Below are positions 42,568 through 51,154 of a stretch of 64,000 nt of DNA, piece after piece. The notes under the pieces were generated by a model. That model was not told where the DNA came from. It saw only the letters and a list, made by a program, of their open reading frames with translations, and searched no databases. Source of the stretch: DASYPP01 sp036006525 (GTDB lineage Bacteria; Gemmatimonadota; Gemmatimonadetes; Gemmatimonadales; GWC2-71-9); assembly GCA_036006525.1 (NCBI GenBank), contig DASYPP010000024.1, positions 62,001 through 126,000 of the forward strand, written 5' to 3'. Position numbers and translations under genes: made by a program. How positions within the stretch are numbered: the first letter of the stretch is position 1; the number at the start of each line of letters is the position of its first letter.

Positions 42568-44016
42568 ATGCCCACGATCCTGCGCCTCAAGAACTATATC
42601 GGTGGCAACTGGCAGTCCAGCGAGTCGGCTCGCTGGACGCCGGACATCAATCCGTCCGATCAGCAGGACATCATTGCCGAGGTGCCGGAAGGGACCCGGG
42701 AGGACGTGAAGGCGGCGGTCGCGGCGGCCGCATCGGCGGCGCCGGCCTGGCGCGCCCTCGCCGGGTCGGCCCGGGCCGAATGGCTGTACCAGTGGGCGGC
42801 GGCCTTGTCGGAGCGAGGCGAGGAACTCGCCCAGGCGATGGCACGCGAGGTGGGAAAACCGATCTCCGAGGCCCGCGGGGAGCTGGCCCGGGGGAGTGCC
42901 ATCCTGCGGTATTACGCGGGAGAGGCGGTCCGGGACATCGGCGAGGTGATTCCCGCCCAGGCGCCTGGCGCCCTCCAATTCACCCTCCGGAGCCCGCTCG
43001 GCGTGGTCGCCCTGATCACGCCGTGGAATTTCCCCATCGCCATTCCGCTCTGGAAAGCCGCGCCCGCGCTGGCCTTTGGCAACACCGTCGTCCTGAAGCC
43101 GGCGGAAGCCTCGTCGCACATGGCCGTGCTGCTGGCGGAGACGGCGGCCAAGGCGGGATTGCCGGCTGGAGTCTTCAACGTGGTCACCGGATCCGGAGCG
43201 GTCATCGGGCCTGGGCTGTTGCGGGCGCCGGAGGTGAGCGCAGTGAGCTTCACCGGGTCGGGCAAGGTGGGCACCCAGGTGGCCGCTATCGCCGCCGAAC
43301 GGAACATCCGGTATCAGACCGAGATGGGCGGCAAAAACGTGGCGATCGTCATGCCGGACGCCGACCTGGAACAAGCCGCGGTGCTCACCGCGGGCGGCGC
43401 CATGCGCTACGCGGGACAGAAGTGCACCGCCACCAGCCGGGTGGTAGTGGCAAAGGAAGTGGAGCGAAAGTTCCTCGACCGGCTCCGGCATCACGTGAAG
43501 GAACTCCCGCTGGGATCCGTCAGCGATCCCAAGACTGCCATCGGGCCGGTTATCAGCGACCAGGCCCGCACATCCATCCGGGTGGCGCTGGAAGAGGTGA
43601 ATGCGGACCCGGAGTACGCCGGCGTGGTGCCGGCCGGAGATGCGTTCGACCGGGGCTTCTTTCTTCCGCCGGTCGTCTTGTGTGGAATCGCGCCGGATTC
43701 GCACCTGGCACAGCAGGAGTTGTTCGGCCCGGTCCTGGTGTCATTCGCGGCCCAGGACCTGGACCATGCCATCCAGCTGGCGAACGGAACCAGGTACGGC
43801 TTGAGCGCATCGCTTTTCACCCGGGACCTTCGTGCCGCGCTCACCTATATAGAGAGGATCGAGGCGGGGCTCGTGCGAGTGAACGGAGATACCACGGGGG
43901 TGGATCCCCACGCGCCGTTCGGAGGAATGAAGGGCTCCAGCTCGGGCACCCGGGAGCAGGGCCGGGCTGCGCGGGAGTTTTACACCGAGATCAAGACGGT
44001 GCAGGTGAATCCGTAG
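42568..44016 (+). CDS. Aldehyde dehydrogenase, probable alpha-ketoglutaric semialdehyde dehydrogenase
   Basis: A 482-residue NAD(P)-dependent aldehyde dehydrogenase. Glu252 (TEMGGKNVAIV) and catalytic Cys286 (GQKCTATSR) are present, along with ITPWNFPIAIPLWKAAPAL, GNTVVLKPAE and FTGSGKVG. Its place at the head of the hydroxyproline cluster indicates the last step, alpha-ketoglutaric semialdehyde to alpha-ketoglutarate (LhpG role). ATG 42568 begins MPTILRLKNYIGG; a longer frame upstream is unsupported. The epimerase ATG follows its TAG stop directly. Confidence 0.92.
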   Translation: MPTILRLKNYIGGNWQSSESARWTPDINPSDQQDIIAEVPEGTREDVKAAVAAAASAAPAWRALAGSARAEWLYQWAAALSERGEELAQAMAREVGKPISEARGELARGSAILRYYAGEAVRDIGEVIPAQAPGALQFTLRSPLGVVALITPWNFPIAIPLWKAAPALAFGNTVVLKPAEASSHMAVLLAETAAKAGLPAGVFNVVTGSGAVIGPGLLRAPEVSAVSFTGSGKVGTQVAAIAAERNIRYQTEMGGKNVAIVMPDADLEQAAVLTAGGAMRYAGQKCTATSRVVVAKEVERKFLDRLRHHVKELPLGSVSDPKTAIGPVISDQARTSIRVALEEVNADPEYAGVVPAGDAFDRGFFLPPVVLCGIAPDSHLAQQELFGPVLVSFAAQDLDHAIQLANGTRYGLSASLFTRDLRAALTYIERIEAGLVRVNGDTTGVDPHAPFGGMKGSSSGTREQGRAAREFYTEIKTVQVNP

Positions 44017-44982
44017 ATGCCTGATTCCATCCTGTTCCCCGACGCCATTCGCGTCATCGATTCCCACACCGAGGGCGAGCCCACCCGGGTCATCACCGAA
44101 GGCTGGCCGCTGCCGGAGGGATCCACGATGGAGGCGCGGCGGGACGATCTCAAGTCGCGCACCGACCAGTTGCGGCGCGCGATCGTCTGCGAGCCCCGGG
44201 GACACGAGGCCATCGTGGGCGCCCTGCTCACGCCCGCCGTCTCCAATGGGGCCACCTGCGGCATCGTCTTCTTCAACAACGAGACTTACCTCGGCATGTG
44301 CGGTCATGGCCTGATCGGGGTGGTCGCGACGCTCCAGTACCTGGGCAGGATCACGCCGGGCCACTACGCGTTCGATACCGTGGTCGGCACCGTCCAGGCC
44401 GAGCTGGCGGAGGATGGCACCGTCACCTTCGAGAACGTGCCGGCGCGTTGCGTTGCGCAGGACGTCGTGGTCAACGTCCCCGGGGGCGGCAAGGTAACCG
44501 GAGACATCGCCTGGGGCGGTAACTGGTTCTATATCCTGCACCACGACGCCGTACCCCTCACGCTCCAGAACGCGGGTCTCCTCACCCGGTTCACCCAGGC
44601 GATTCAGGACCAGATCCGGGCCGAGGGCATCGGCGCGAATGAAGGGTGGGCGATCGACCACATAGAGATTTCGGGCGACCCAACCCGGCCCGACGCTCAC
44701 TGCCGGAACTTCGTGCTCTGTTCCGGCGGACAGTACGACCGCTCGCCCTGCGGCACTGGAACCTCGGCCAAGATGGCGGTGCTCTACGCCCGGGGTCAGC
44801 TGAAACTGGGCGAGCGCTGGCGCCAGGAGAGCATCACCGGCGGGCTCTTCACCGGCTGGCTAACCCAGGGCGCCAACGGCGATCTCATCCCCCACATCCA
44901 GGGCCGCGCTTTCATCACGGGCGAGACCGTCCTGCGCTTCGACCCCCGGGATCCGTTCCAGGCCGGATTCGCTCACTCGTGA
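44017..44982 (+). CDS. 4-hydroxyproline 2-epimerase (proline racemase family)
   Basis: A 321-residue proline-racemase-fold enzyme. Both catalytic cysteines are present, Cys95 (LGMCGHGLIG) and Cys245 (RSPCGTGTSAKMA), which marks a racemase/epimerase rather than the Thr/Cys dehydratase subgroup. It would convert trans-4-hydroxy-L-proline to cis-4-hydroxy-D-proline, the first step of the pathway. Adjacent to the semialdehyde dehydrogenase gene with no gap and overlapping the next gene by GTGA. Confidence 0.93.
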   Translation: MPDSILFPDAIRVIDSHTEGEPTRVITEGWPLPEGSTMEARRDDLKSRTDQLRRAIVCEPRGHEAIVGALLTPAVSNGATCGIVFFNNETYLGMCGHGLIGVVATLQYLGRITPGHYAFDTVVGTVQAELAEDGTVTFENVPARCVAQDVVVNVPGGGKVTGDIAWGGNWFYILHHDAVPLTLQNAGLLTRFTQAIQDQIRAEGIGANEGWAIDHIEISGDPTRPDAHCRNFVLCSGGQYDRSPCGTGTSAKMAVLYARGQLKLGERWRQESITGGLFTGWLTQGANGDLIPHIQGRAFITGETVLRFDPRDPFQAGFAHS

Positions 44983-46109
44983 CCAGCCCTACCGGGCACG
45001 ACACCATCGTGGTCGGGGCGGGAATCGTGGGAGCGGCATGCGCGGCGTCCCTCGCCCGCCGCGGCCGCCGGGTGCTGGTGCTGGAAGCGGGGTTCGCCGG
45101 CGGCGGGACCACCGCGGCGGGTATGGGTCACCTGGTCGCCATGGACGACTCGCCGGAGCAGCTCGCATTCACCGCCTACTCCCGCCGACTCTGGGACGCG
45201 ATGGCATCCCGGCTTCCCGCGAGCGTTGAATACGAGCGCTGCGGCACGATCTGGGTCGCGGAAGACGACGAGCAGCTTGCGGTGGTGCGCGCCAAGCAGA
45301 AGACCCTGGCGGATGCCGGCGTTGCCTCCGAAGTACTGGACTCGAAACAATTGACGGACGCTGAGCCGTGTCTCCGGCCCGGCCTGCCGGGTGGGCTCCT
45401 GGTCCCCGATGATGGCGTGCTCTATCCGCCCGCCGCCGCGCTTCACCTCCTGGAGCAGGCCCGCAGCAACGGCGCGGTCCTGCGCGAGCGTTGCGCGGTC
45501 ACCGCGATCGCGCCGCACACGGTGCGGACGGCTGAGGGCGACCTGAGCGCGGATCTCATCGTGAATGCGGCAGGACCCCACGCCCCCGAGCTCACGCCCG
45601 ACCTGCTCGTCATCCCCCGGAAAGGCCACCTCATCATTACCGACCGGCACCCCGGATTCTGCCGCCACCAGCTGGTCGAGCTGGGCTATCTCAAGAGCGC
45701 CCACGTGATGACGACCGAGTCGGTGGCGTTCAACCTCCAGCCCCGGGCCACGGGACAGGTCATGATCGGCTCATCGCGCGAGCTGGTGGGCTGGATCCCG
45801 GGCATCAACCAGTACCTGGTGCGCCGGATGCTGGAGCGGGCCATCGAGTTCGCGCCCGGGCTCGGCCGGATGAGCGCGCTCCGGATCTGGACCGGCTACC
45901 GACCCGCGACGCCGGACAAGCTGCCGTTGATCGGCCCTTGGGACACGGATGCCGGTACCTGGATCGCGACCGGACATGAAGGACTCGGCATCACCACCGC
46001 GCTCGCGACCGGCGAGATCCTGGCCGACCTGGTCGCCGGTGCCACGCCGAAGGTCGATCCCTCTCCATTTCACCCCCGGCGCGCCATGGCCGAGATTTCC
46101 CACGCGTGA
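44979..46109 (+). CDS. FAD-dependent D-hydroxyproline dehydrogenase, DAO-type subunit
   Basis: A 376-residue DAO-family flavoprotein with an N-terminal Rossmann motif DTIVVGAGIVGAACAASLAR and the C-terminal FAD contact WIATGHEGLGITTALATGEI. With the next two genes it makes the three-subunit dehydrogenase of LhpB/HcnC type that oxidises cis-4-hydroxy-D-proline to pyrroline-4-hydroxy-2-carboxylate. The start is GTG 44979, overlapping the epimerase stop. An open frame upstream overlaps the epimerase gene and is not coding. Confidence 0.9.
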   Translation: MTSPTGHDTIVVGAGIVGAACAASLARRGRRVLVLEAGFAGGGTTAAGMGHLVAMDDSPEQLAFTAYSRRLWDAMASRLPASVEYERCGTIWVAEDDEQLAVVRAKQKTLADAGVASEVLDSKQLTDAEPCLRPGLPGGLLVPDDGVLYPPAAALHLLEQARSNGAVLRERCAVTAIAPHTVRTAEGDLSADLIVNAAGPHAPELTPDLLVIPRKGHLIITDRHPGFCRHQLVELGYLKSAHVMTTESVAFNLQPRATGQVMIGSSRELVGWIPGINQYLVRRMLERAIEFAPGLGRMSALRIWTGYRPATPDKLPLIGPWDTDAGTWIATGHEGLGITTALATGEILADLVAGATPKVDPSPFHPRRAMAEISHA

Positions 46110-46369
46110 ACGGCAGCATCGAGATCCTGGCGAATGGAAGGCCGCTCCACGTCGCACCCGGGATGACCGTGGCGGCGGCGCTGCTGAACGCCGGGATTGC
46201 CGGGTTTCGCACCTCGGTCGCGGGGGAGCCGCGGGGACCGCTCTGCGGGATGGGGATCTGTCAGGAATGCCGGGTGACGATCAACGACCGGTTGCAGGAA
46301 CGATCCTGCCTGGTGCTGGTGGAGGCGGGGATGCGAATCGAGACCGACACCATGAGTCGGCGTGTTTGA
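46106..46369 (+). CDS. Small (2Fe-2S) subunit of D-hydroxyproline dehydrogenase
   Basis: An 87-residue ferredoxin-like protein with the cluster ligands Cys47, Cys52, Cys55 and Cys68 (GPLCGMGICQECRVTI and RSC), the CX4CX2CX12C pattern of HcnA/LhpF-type subunits. It transfers electrons between the two flavoprotein subunits. GTG start overlapping the previous stop by 4 bp; it overlaps the next gene by 8 bp. Confidence 0.92.
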   Translation: MNGSIEILANGRPLHVAPGMTVAAALLNAGIAGFRTSVAGEPRGPLCGMGICQECRVTINDRLQERSCLVLVEAGMRIETDTMSRRV

Positions 46370-47636
46370 CGCGGACCTGAAGGAATCGGATCGCTACGCG
46401 ATCGCGGTGATCGGCGCCGGACCGGCCGGCATCGCGGCAGCCACGGTCGCGGCGGAATCGGGGCAGCGGGTCATCCTCATCGATGAATGCCCGGCGCCGG
46501 GCGGCCAGATCTGGCGGCACGCCGCCCAAAGGAGTCGAGAGGGTGCGGCCAGGAGGTGGGTCACCCGGTTGGAGCGCTCCACGGCCACGGTGCGGACCGG
46601 CGCCGCGGTGATCGACATCCGCCGGCTGGGCGATGCGAACTTCCAGCTTCACACCGTGCGGCAAGGCGTGGGATCAACCCTTCGGGCATCGCGCGTGGTG
46701 CTCGCGACCGGAGCGCGCGAGCTGTTCCTCCCCTTCCCCGGGTGGACGCTGCCCGGCGTGATCGGTGTCGGAGCCGCCCAGGCGTTGCTCAAGAGCGGCG
46801 TGTCGGTTCGCGACCAGCGGGTGGTGATCGCCGGGTCCGGACCACTCCTGTTTCCGGTTGCGGCCGCGCTCCGCCGTGCCGGCGCCCGATTGCAGCTGGT
46901 GGCGGAGCAGGCGGAATCCAGCGCGGTGTTCCGGTTTGGCCTGGGACTTTGGGCCCAGCCGGCCGTTCTCGCCCAGGCCATCCGATACCGGGCCGGCTTT
47001 CTCAAGAGTCCGTATCGAACCGGGACCTGGATCAAGGCGGCGGAAGGAAAGAGCTCGCTGCAACGCGTCACCATGACCAACGGCGAAAAGCTTTGGACCA
47101 TCGAGTGCGACCTCTTGTGTGCGGCCTTTGGCCTGGTTCCCAACGCGGAGCTGGCTCGCCTGGCCGGGTGCCGACTCCAGGACGGATTCGTCGCCATCGA
47201 CAAGCACCAGGAGACCAGCATCGAAGGAGTGTACGCCGCGGGCGAGCCTACCGGGATCGGCGGGGTCGACCTGGCGCTGGCCGAAGGAAGCCTGGCGGGG
47301 TACTCGGCCGCGGGCCGGAGCGACGAGGCCAGGGAATGGGTGCTGCGCTGTGAGGAGCAGCGCGGGTATGTTGCGAAGTTAACCAGCGGGTTTCAGCTCC
47401 GGCCCGAATTGAAGCAACTGGCCGCCGCCGAGACCGTCGTATGCCGCTGCGAGGACGTGAGACTGGGTGCGATCAATCCCGAGTGGACCATGCGGCAGGC
47501 CAAGTTGTACACCCGGGCCGGCATGGGACCCTGCCAGGGCCGAGTCTGCGGAGCGGCTTTGCAGCATCTTTACGGCTGGACCCCGGAAGTTCCCCATGCC
47601 CCGGTCGAGCCGGTACCGGTGAGCGCGCTTCTCTAA
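46362..47636 (+). CDS. NAD(P)/FAD oxidoreductase subunit of D-hydroxyproline dehydrogenase (BFD C-terminus)
   Basis: A 424-residue flavoprotein: FAD motif AVIGAGPAGIAAATVAAESG, a second dinucleotide motif VVIAGSGPLLFPVAAALRRA, and a C-terminal BFD-like cluster domain with Cys361, Cys363, Cys391 and Cys396 (VCRCEDVR and GPCQGRVCG). This matches the HcnB/LhpE subunit. Electrons probably leave to the respiratory chain. The start GTG 46362 overlaps the small subunit gene. Confidence 0.9.
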   Translation: MFDADLKESDRYAIAVIGAGPAGIAAATVAAESGQRVILIDECPAPGGQIWRHAAQRSREGAARRWVTRLERSTATVRTGAAVIDIRRLGDANFQLHTVRQGVGSTLRASRVVLATGARELFLPFPGWTLPGVIGVGAAQALLKSGVSVRDQRVVIAGSGPLLFPVAAALRRAGARLQLVAEQAESSAVFRFGLGLWAQPAVLAQAIRYRAGFLKSPYRTGTWIKAAEGKSSLQRVTMTNGEKLWTIECDLLCAAFGLVPNAELARLAGCRLQDGFVAIDKHQETSIEGVYAAGEPTGIGGVDLALAEGSLAGYSAAGRSDEAREWVLRCEEQRGYVAKLTSGFQLRPELKQLAAAETVVCRCEDVRLGAINPEWTMRQAKLYTRAGMGPCQGRVCGAALQHLYGWTPEVPHAPVEPVPVSALL

Positions 47637-47650
47637 CAGTGGAGACTTGA

Positions 47651-48547
47651 ATGCAGCAGCAGGATTGGGCCGGTGTCTTCCCGGCGATCACGACTCCATT
47701 CCTCCCGGACCTTTCGGTGGATCATCGCTTCCTGGGCGAGCACGCCCAGTGGATGATCGGCCAAGGCTGCCGGGGAATCGTGGCCCTGGGATCGCTGGGC
47801 GAGGCTGCGACGCTTCAGTTCGAGGAAAAGGTTCAAATCCTGGAGACCCTGCGGCGGGCCATCGGCAAGGGTGTTCCCCTGATAGCCGGGATCGCCGGAC
47901 TCAGCACCGCCGAGTGCGTGGCGCTCGCCAAACGGTCCCAGGCGGCGGGCTGCGACGGGCTGATGGCGCTGCCACCCTACGTGTATCGCGGGGACTGGCG
48001 GGAGACCGAAGCGCATTACAGCGCGGTGATCTCGGCGACCCCGCTCTCCTGCATGCTTTACAACAACCCGATCGCCTACGGCACCGACGTCAGCGCGGAC
48101 CAGATGGCGATCCTGGCCCGGTTCCCCAACCTGCACGCCGTGAAAGAGTCGAGTGGAGACGTCCGCCGGGTCACCGCGATCGGGGAGCGCCTGGGGGACC
48201 GCCTGGCAATCTTCTCCGGCATGGACGATATGATCCTGGAGAGCGTTCCGCTGGGAGCCCGGGGCTGGATCGCCGGGCTGGTGAACGCGCTTCCGCTCGA
48301 ATCGGTCCAGGTCTTCGAGTGGGCGCGCGACGGGAAGTGGGCCGAGGCCCGCCGGCTATACGAGTGGTTTCTCCCATTGCTCCGGCTGGACACCGTCCCC
48401 AAGTTTGTGCAGTTGATCAAGCTGGTGCAGCAGGGAGTCGGCAGGGGAAACGCCCGGGTCCGCCCTCCGCGCCTGGAACTGGACGGTGCGGAACTCAAGC
48501 AGACCCAGGACCTCGTCAGGGAGCGCCTGGCCTCCAAGCCTCGCTAA
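47651..48547 (+). CDS. DapA-family lyase, probable pyrroline-4-hydroxy-2-carboxylate deaminase
   Basis: A 298-residue (beta/alpha)8 Schiff-base lyase. Lys165 (HAVKESSGD) is the Schiff-base residue; GSLGEAATL and NNPIAYG are the usual companion motifs. In this cluster it should convert pyrroline-4-hydroxy-2-carboxylate to alpha-ketoglutaric semialdehyde and ammonia (LhpC role), closing the pathway. It starts 14 bp after the previous gene with GTGGAGA upstream. Dihydrodipicolinate synthase itself is less likely because of the context. Confidence 0.9.
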   Translation: MQQQDWAGVFPAITTPFLPDLSVDHRFLGEHAQWMIGQGCRGIVALGSLGEAATLQFEEKVQILETLRRAIGKGVPLIAGIAGLSTAECVALAKRSQAAGCDGLMALPPYVYRGDWRETEAHYSAVISATPLSCMLYNNPIAYGTDVSADQMAILARFPNLHAVKESSGDVRRVTAIGERLGDRLAIFSGMDDMILESVPLGARGWIAGLVNALPLESVQVFEWARDGKWAEARRLYEWFLPLLRLDTVPKFVQLIKLVQQGVGRGNARVRPPRLELDGAELKQTQDLVRERLASKPR

Positions 48548-48549
48548 CC

Positions 48550-50667
48550 ATGGACATTGGCGCCACCAAACCAACCGAGATCGAAAGCCGCAATATCGGC
48601 TTGACGTTCGCGCTGCTCGGCTTCGTAGCCGTGGGCGCGGGCCTCGCGGTGGGCGAAGTCGTCCGGCCGTTTCCATGGCCGCTGGCCTTCGGGCTGTTTG
48701 TGGTCACGGCGATTACCCGCCGTTTCGGCGTCGCCCTGCCGGGCAAGTGGTTCGTCAGTTTCGTGCCGGCGGCCGCCGCCTCGGCAGCGGTCGCCCTGGG
48801 CTGGGGCGCGGGTGGCGTGGTAGGATGCCTGGCCTTCATCGCCGGCGACCGGGTTTTCCGCCGGGTCCCCCTGGTGGCCACCCTCGAATCGGCGGGACAT
48901 CTCGCCGCCGGTGTAGCGGTTGGTGGGGGGTTGTACCGGATCCTGGGTGGATACCTTGGCGCGGGCGCGTTCCAGGGGGATAGCCTCATCCTGCTGGTAC
49001 CGCTTTACCTCCTGGTTTCCATCACTTCCAACGCCGTCGTCTTCGTGCAGATGCGCGCGGCCGGCACCATCGGCCGGGTGAACCCGGGACTCACCCTGCG
49101 CTGGGAAACCGTCGCCGCGGGCTTTGGCCTGGCCCTCGGCGTGAGCGGCCTCAGGCTGGTGATGCCGGGAATCTCGCCCGGTCTTCGCCTCGGCCTGGTG
49201 CTGATCTGGCTCTTCTTTGCCGGCTTGAGCTATTTCGTCCTGCGGCGCGGAGCCAGCGCGGAGGGCTTTCTCGCGGTGGAAACGCTGACCCGCGCCATCG
49301 GAGCGCGTACCGTCTTTGCCGACGCGTTCCAGGACGTCCGCGGCCTGACGGGTACCCTGGTGCCGTGGCATAACATGGGGCTTTCCCGGTTCGACGAGGC
49401 CAATGCCGAGTTCGTGATCATCGCGGAGACCTCACCCGATGTGCTGCCGGGATTCCGCTTCAAGGCCTCGCGCGCTCTCACGGCGGTCGCGCTGGAACGG
49501 CAGCGACCAGTGACCGACTGGGACCTGACCGCCGAGCGCCGGCTGGAACGGCACGACCGGGGAGCGGAGATCCTGGTCCCGCTGTATGTCGGGGGACGGC
49601 TGGTCGGAATGTGGAGCGTGCGCCACTCGGTGAGCGGCTCCTATTGGCCGAGCGACGCGGAGTTGCTGGGCCGGCTCGCTACTCCCCTGGCTCTCGCGAT
49701 CACCCTGGATAGCGTGGTGAGCCCGGTCCTGACCGCCTCCACGGATACGGCGGAGCAGGTAACGGCGATCAGCACCCTGGCGGGCAAGCTGCAGCAGGGA
49801 TCCGAGCGGGCGATTGCCGACGCGCGGCGGAGTGCCTCCACCGTGCGCCGGGTGGCAGAAACCCTCGCTTCGGGTGCGGCGGCGGCCCACGTCAACCGGC
49901 AGGCGGCCGAAGCCAACGCGACGAGTGGGGCCGCCACCCGGGCGACGGGACAGGAGATGCTGGCCACCGCGCGGGACGTTCGAGCGACCACGATGACCGC
50001 GGCCGACCGTTTGCGTCACGCTGCGACCGTGGCGATCGAAGGCGCCGAGCAGATCGCTCGACTCCAGGAAGTGCTCGACCTCGTCAACCAGTTTCGCCTG
50101 GCGATTGAAGACGTGGCCTACGAAAGCGGCATGCTCGCGCTCAACGCGGCGATCGAGGCCTCACGGGCAGGAGAGGCTGGCCGTGGCTTCGCGGTGGTAG
50201 CCTCGGAAGTACGGGCACTGGCCGAGCGAAGCGTGCGCGAGGCGCAGGGGGCCGGCCGTAACGTGGCAGAGATCCAGGAGCGGCTGGGCCGGGCCGGCGA
50301 GATCATGGAACGGCTGCGAGCCGAAGTAGGAGAAGCGGCCGGACTGGGCAGCACGTTGTTCGAGCGGATCGACGCGATTCACCAGGCCGCGGAACAGGTA
50401 GCCGCTATCGGCGAGCAGATCGCGGCGAGCGGCAGGGAGACCGCGGAACGCTCCATTTCGCTCGCCACCGCGCTGGACGAAGGCCGCCGGCTCGCCGACC
50501 GCGCCGCCGAGGAGAGCGACGCGGTAGCGGCGGTGAGCGCCGAACAGGGTGCCGCGGTGCAGCAGCTCAACCAATCGGCGACTTCACTCCGTGCCCTGGC
50601 GACGACGCTGGCCGCCAGCGTGGCCCGGGCGCGTGACACGGGAGCACAAAAGGGCAATGGCGGCTGA
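48550..50667 (+). CDS. Chemoreceptor-like protein with multi-pass membrane sensor and GAF domain
   Basis: A 705-residue protein. About eight membrane helices in residues 15-240 form a MASE-like integral sensor, followed by a GAF-like domain (about 245-390, GAEILVPLYVGGRLVGMWSV) and an MCP signalling domain with LALNAAIEASRAGEAGRGFA then VVASEVRALAERS. It has no periplasmic binding domain, so the membrane part or the GAF senses. The ATG at 48550 is 2 bp after the deaminase stop; this linkage suggests that taxis could be tied to hydroxyproline use, though it may be chance. Confidence 0.88.
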   Translation: MDIGATKPTEIESRNIGLTFALLGFVAVGAGLAVGEVVRPFPWPLAFGLFVVTAITRRFGVALPGKWFVSFVPAAAASAAVALGWGAGGVVGCLAFIAGDRVFRRVPLVATLESAGHLAAGVAVGGGLYRILGGYLGAGAFQGDSLILLVPLYLLVSITSNAVVFVQMRAAGTIGRVNPGLTLRWETVAAGFGLALGVSGLRLVMPGISPGLRLGLVLIWLFFAGLSYFVLRRGASAEGFLAVETLTRAIGARTVFADAFQDVRGLTGTLVPWHNMGLSRFDEANAEFVIIAETSPDVLPGFRFKASRALTAVALERQRPVTDWDLTAERRLERHDRGAEILVPLYVGGRLVGMWSVRHSVSGSYWPSDAELLGRLATPLALAITLDSVVSPVLTASTDTAEQVTAISTLAGKLQQGSERAIADARRSASTVRRVAETLASGAAAAHVNRQAAEANATSGAATRATGQEMLATARDVRATTMTAADRLRHAATVAIEGAEQIARLQEVLDLVNQFRLAIEDVAYESGMLALNAAIEASRAGEAGRGFAVVASEVRALAERSVREAQGAGRNVAEIQERLGRAGEIMERLRAEVGEAAGLGSTLFERIDAIHQAAEQVAAIGEQIAASGRETAERSISLATALDEGRRLADRAAEESDAVAAVSAEQGAAVQQLNQSATSLRALATTLAASVARARDTGAQKGNGG

Positions 50668-51154
50668 TCCCCCCGCCTTCCGCAGGTGGTATCCCCCGTT
50701 CCTCGTTGTCGCCGGCTTCATCCTCTGTCTCTACGGTTCCCGCCGCCTGGGGGCCAGCTACGCCGTGACCCGCTGGCCGGTGGTTCCCGCCCGGATCGTT
50801 CAATCAACGGTTGAGTCAGTTTCCACCGGCGGATTCCGGCCCCGGATTTCGTACGAGTTCTTCCTCGCGGGACGCCGCTACCTTGCAAGCGGAATCGAAC
50901 GACCGGCCGGCGAGAGGAGCCGGCCGGATCGGACCATGCCGATGGAGCAGGCGGCCGCGGTCGTGGCGCGTTACCCGGTCGGCCAGGAATTGCTGGCCGG
51001 GTACGATCCCGGCAATCTCGGAAACGCCGTCCTGCATCCCCGCTTCGACTGGTGGACCATCGCGCCGGTCCTGCTGGGTGCCATGTGCAACGTTCTCGGT
51101 ATTATGATTTGGCGGCACCGACTGAGGGTCACCGAAACCGTAGCGAGTCCATGA
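50657..51154 (+). CDS. DUF3592 membrane protein
   Basis: A 165-residue protein with a membrane helix near each end (FLVVAGFILCLYGSRRLGA and IAPVLLGAMCNVLGIMIW) and an exterior DUF3592 domain (WPVVPARIVQSTVESVSTGG, PRISYEFFLAGRRYLASGI, YPVGQELLAGYDPGN). Function unknown. It overlaps the end of the chemoreceptor gene by 11 bp and the amidotransferase start by 4 bp. Confidence 0.83.
   Translation: MAADPPAFRRWYPPFLVVAGFILCLYGSRRLGASYAVTRWPVVPARIVQSTVESVSTGGFRPRISYEFFLAGRRYLASGIERPAGERSRPDRTMPMEQAAAVVARYPVGQELLAGYDPGNLGNAVLHPRFDWWTIAPVLLGAMCNVLGIMIWRHRLRVTETVASP

Noticed and set aside
47647..48549. Open frame extending the second chemoreceptor 300 residues upstream
   Set aside because: It overlaps the DapA-family gene in another frame; the ATG at 48550 begins the membrane sensor and sits 2 bp after the deaminase stop.
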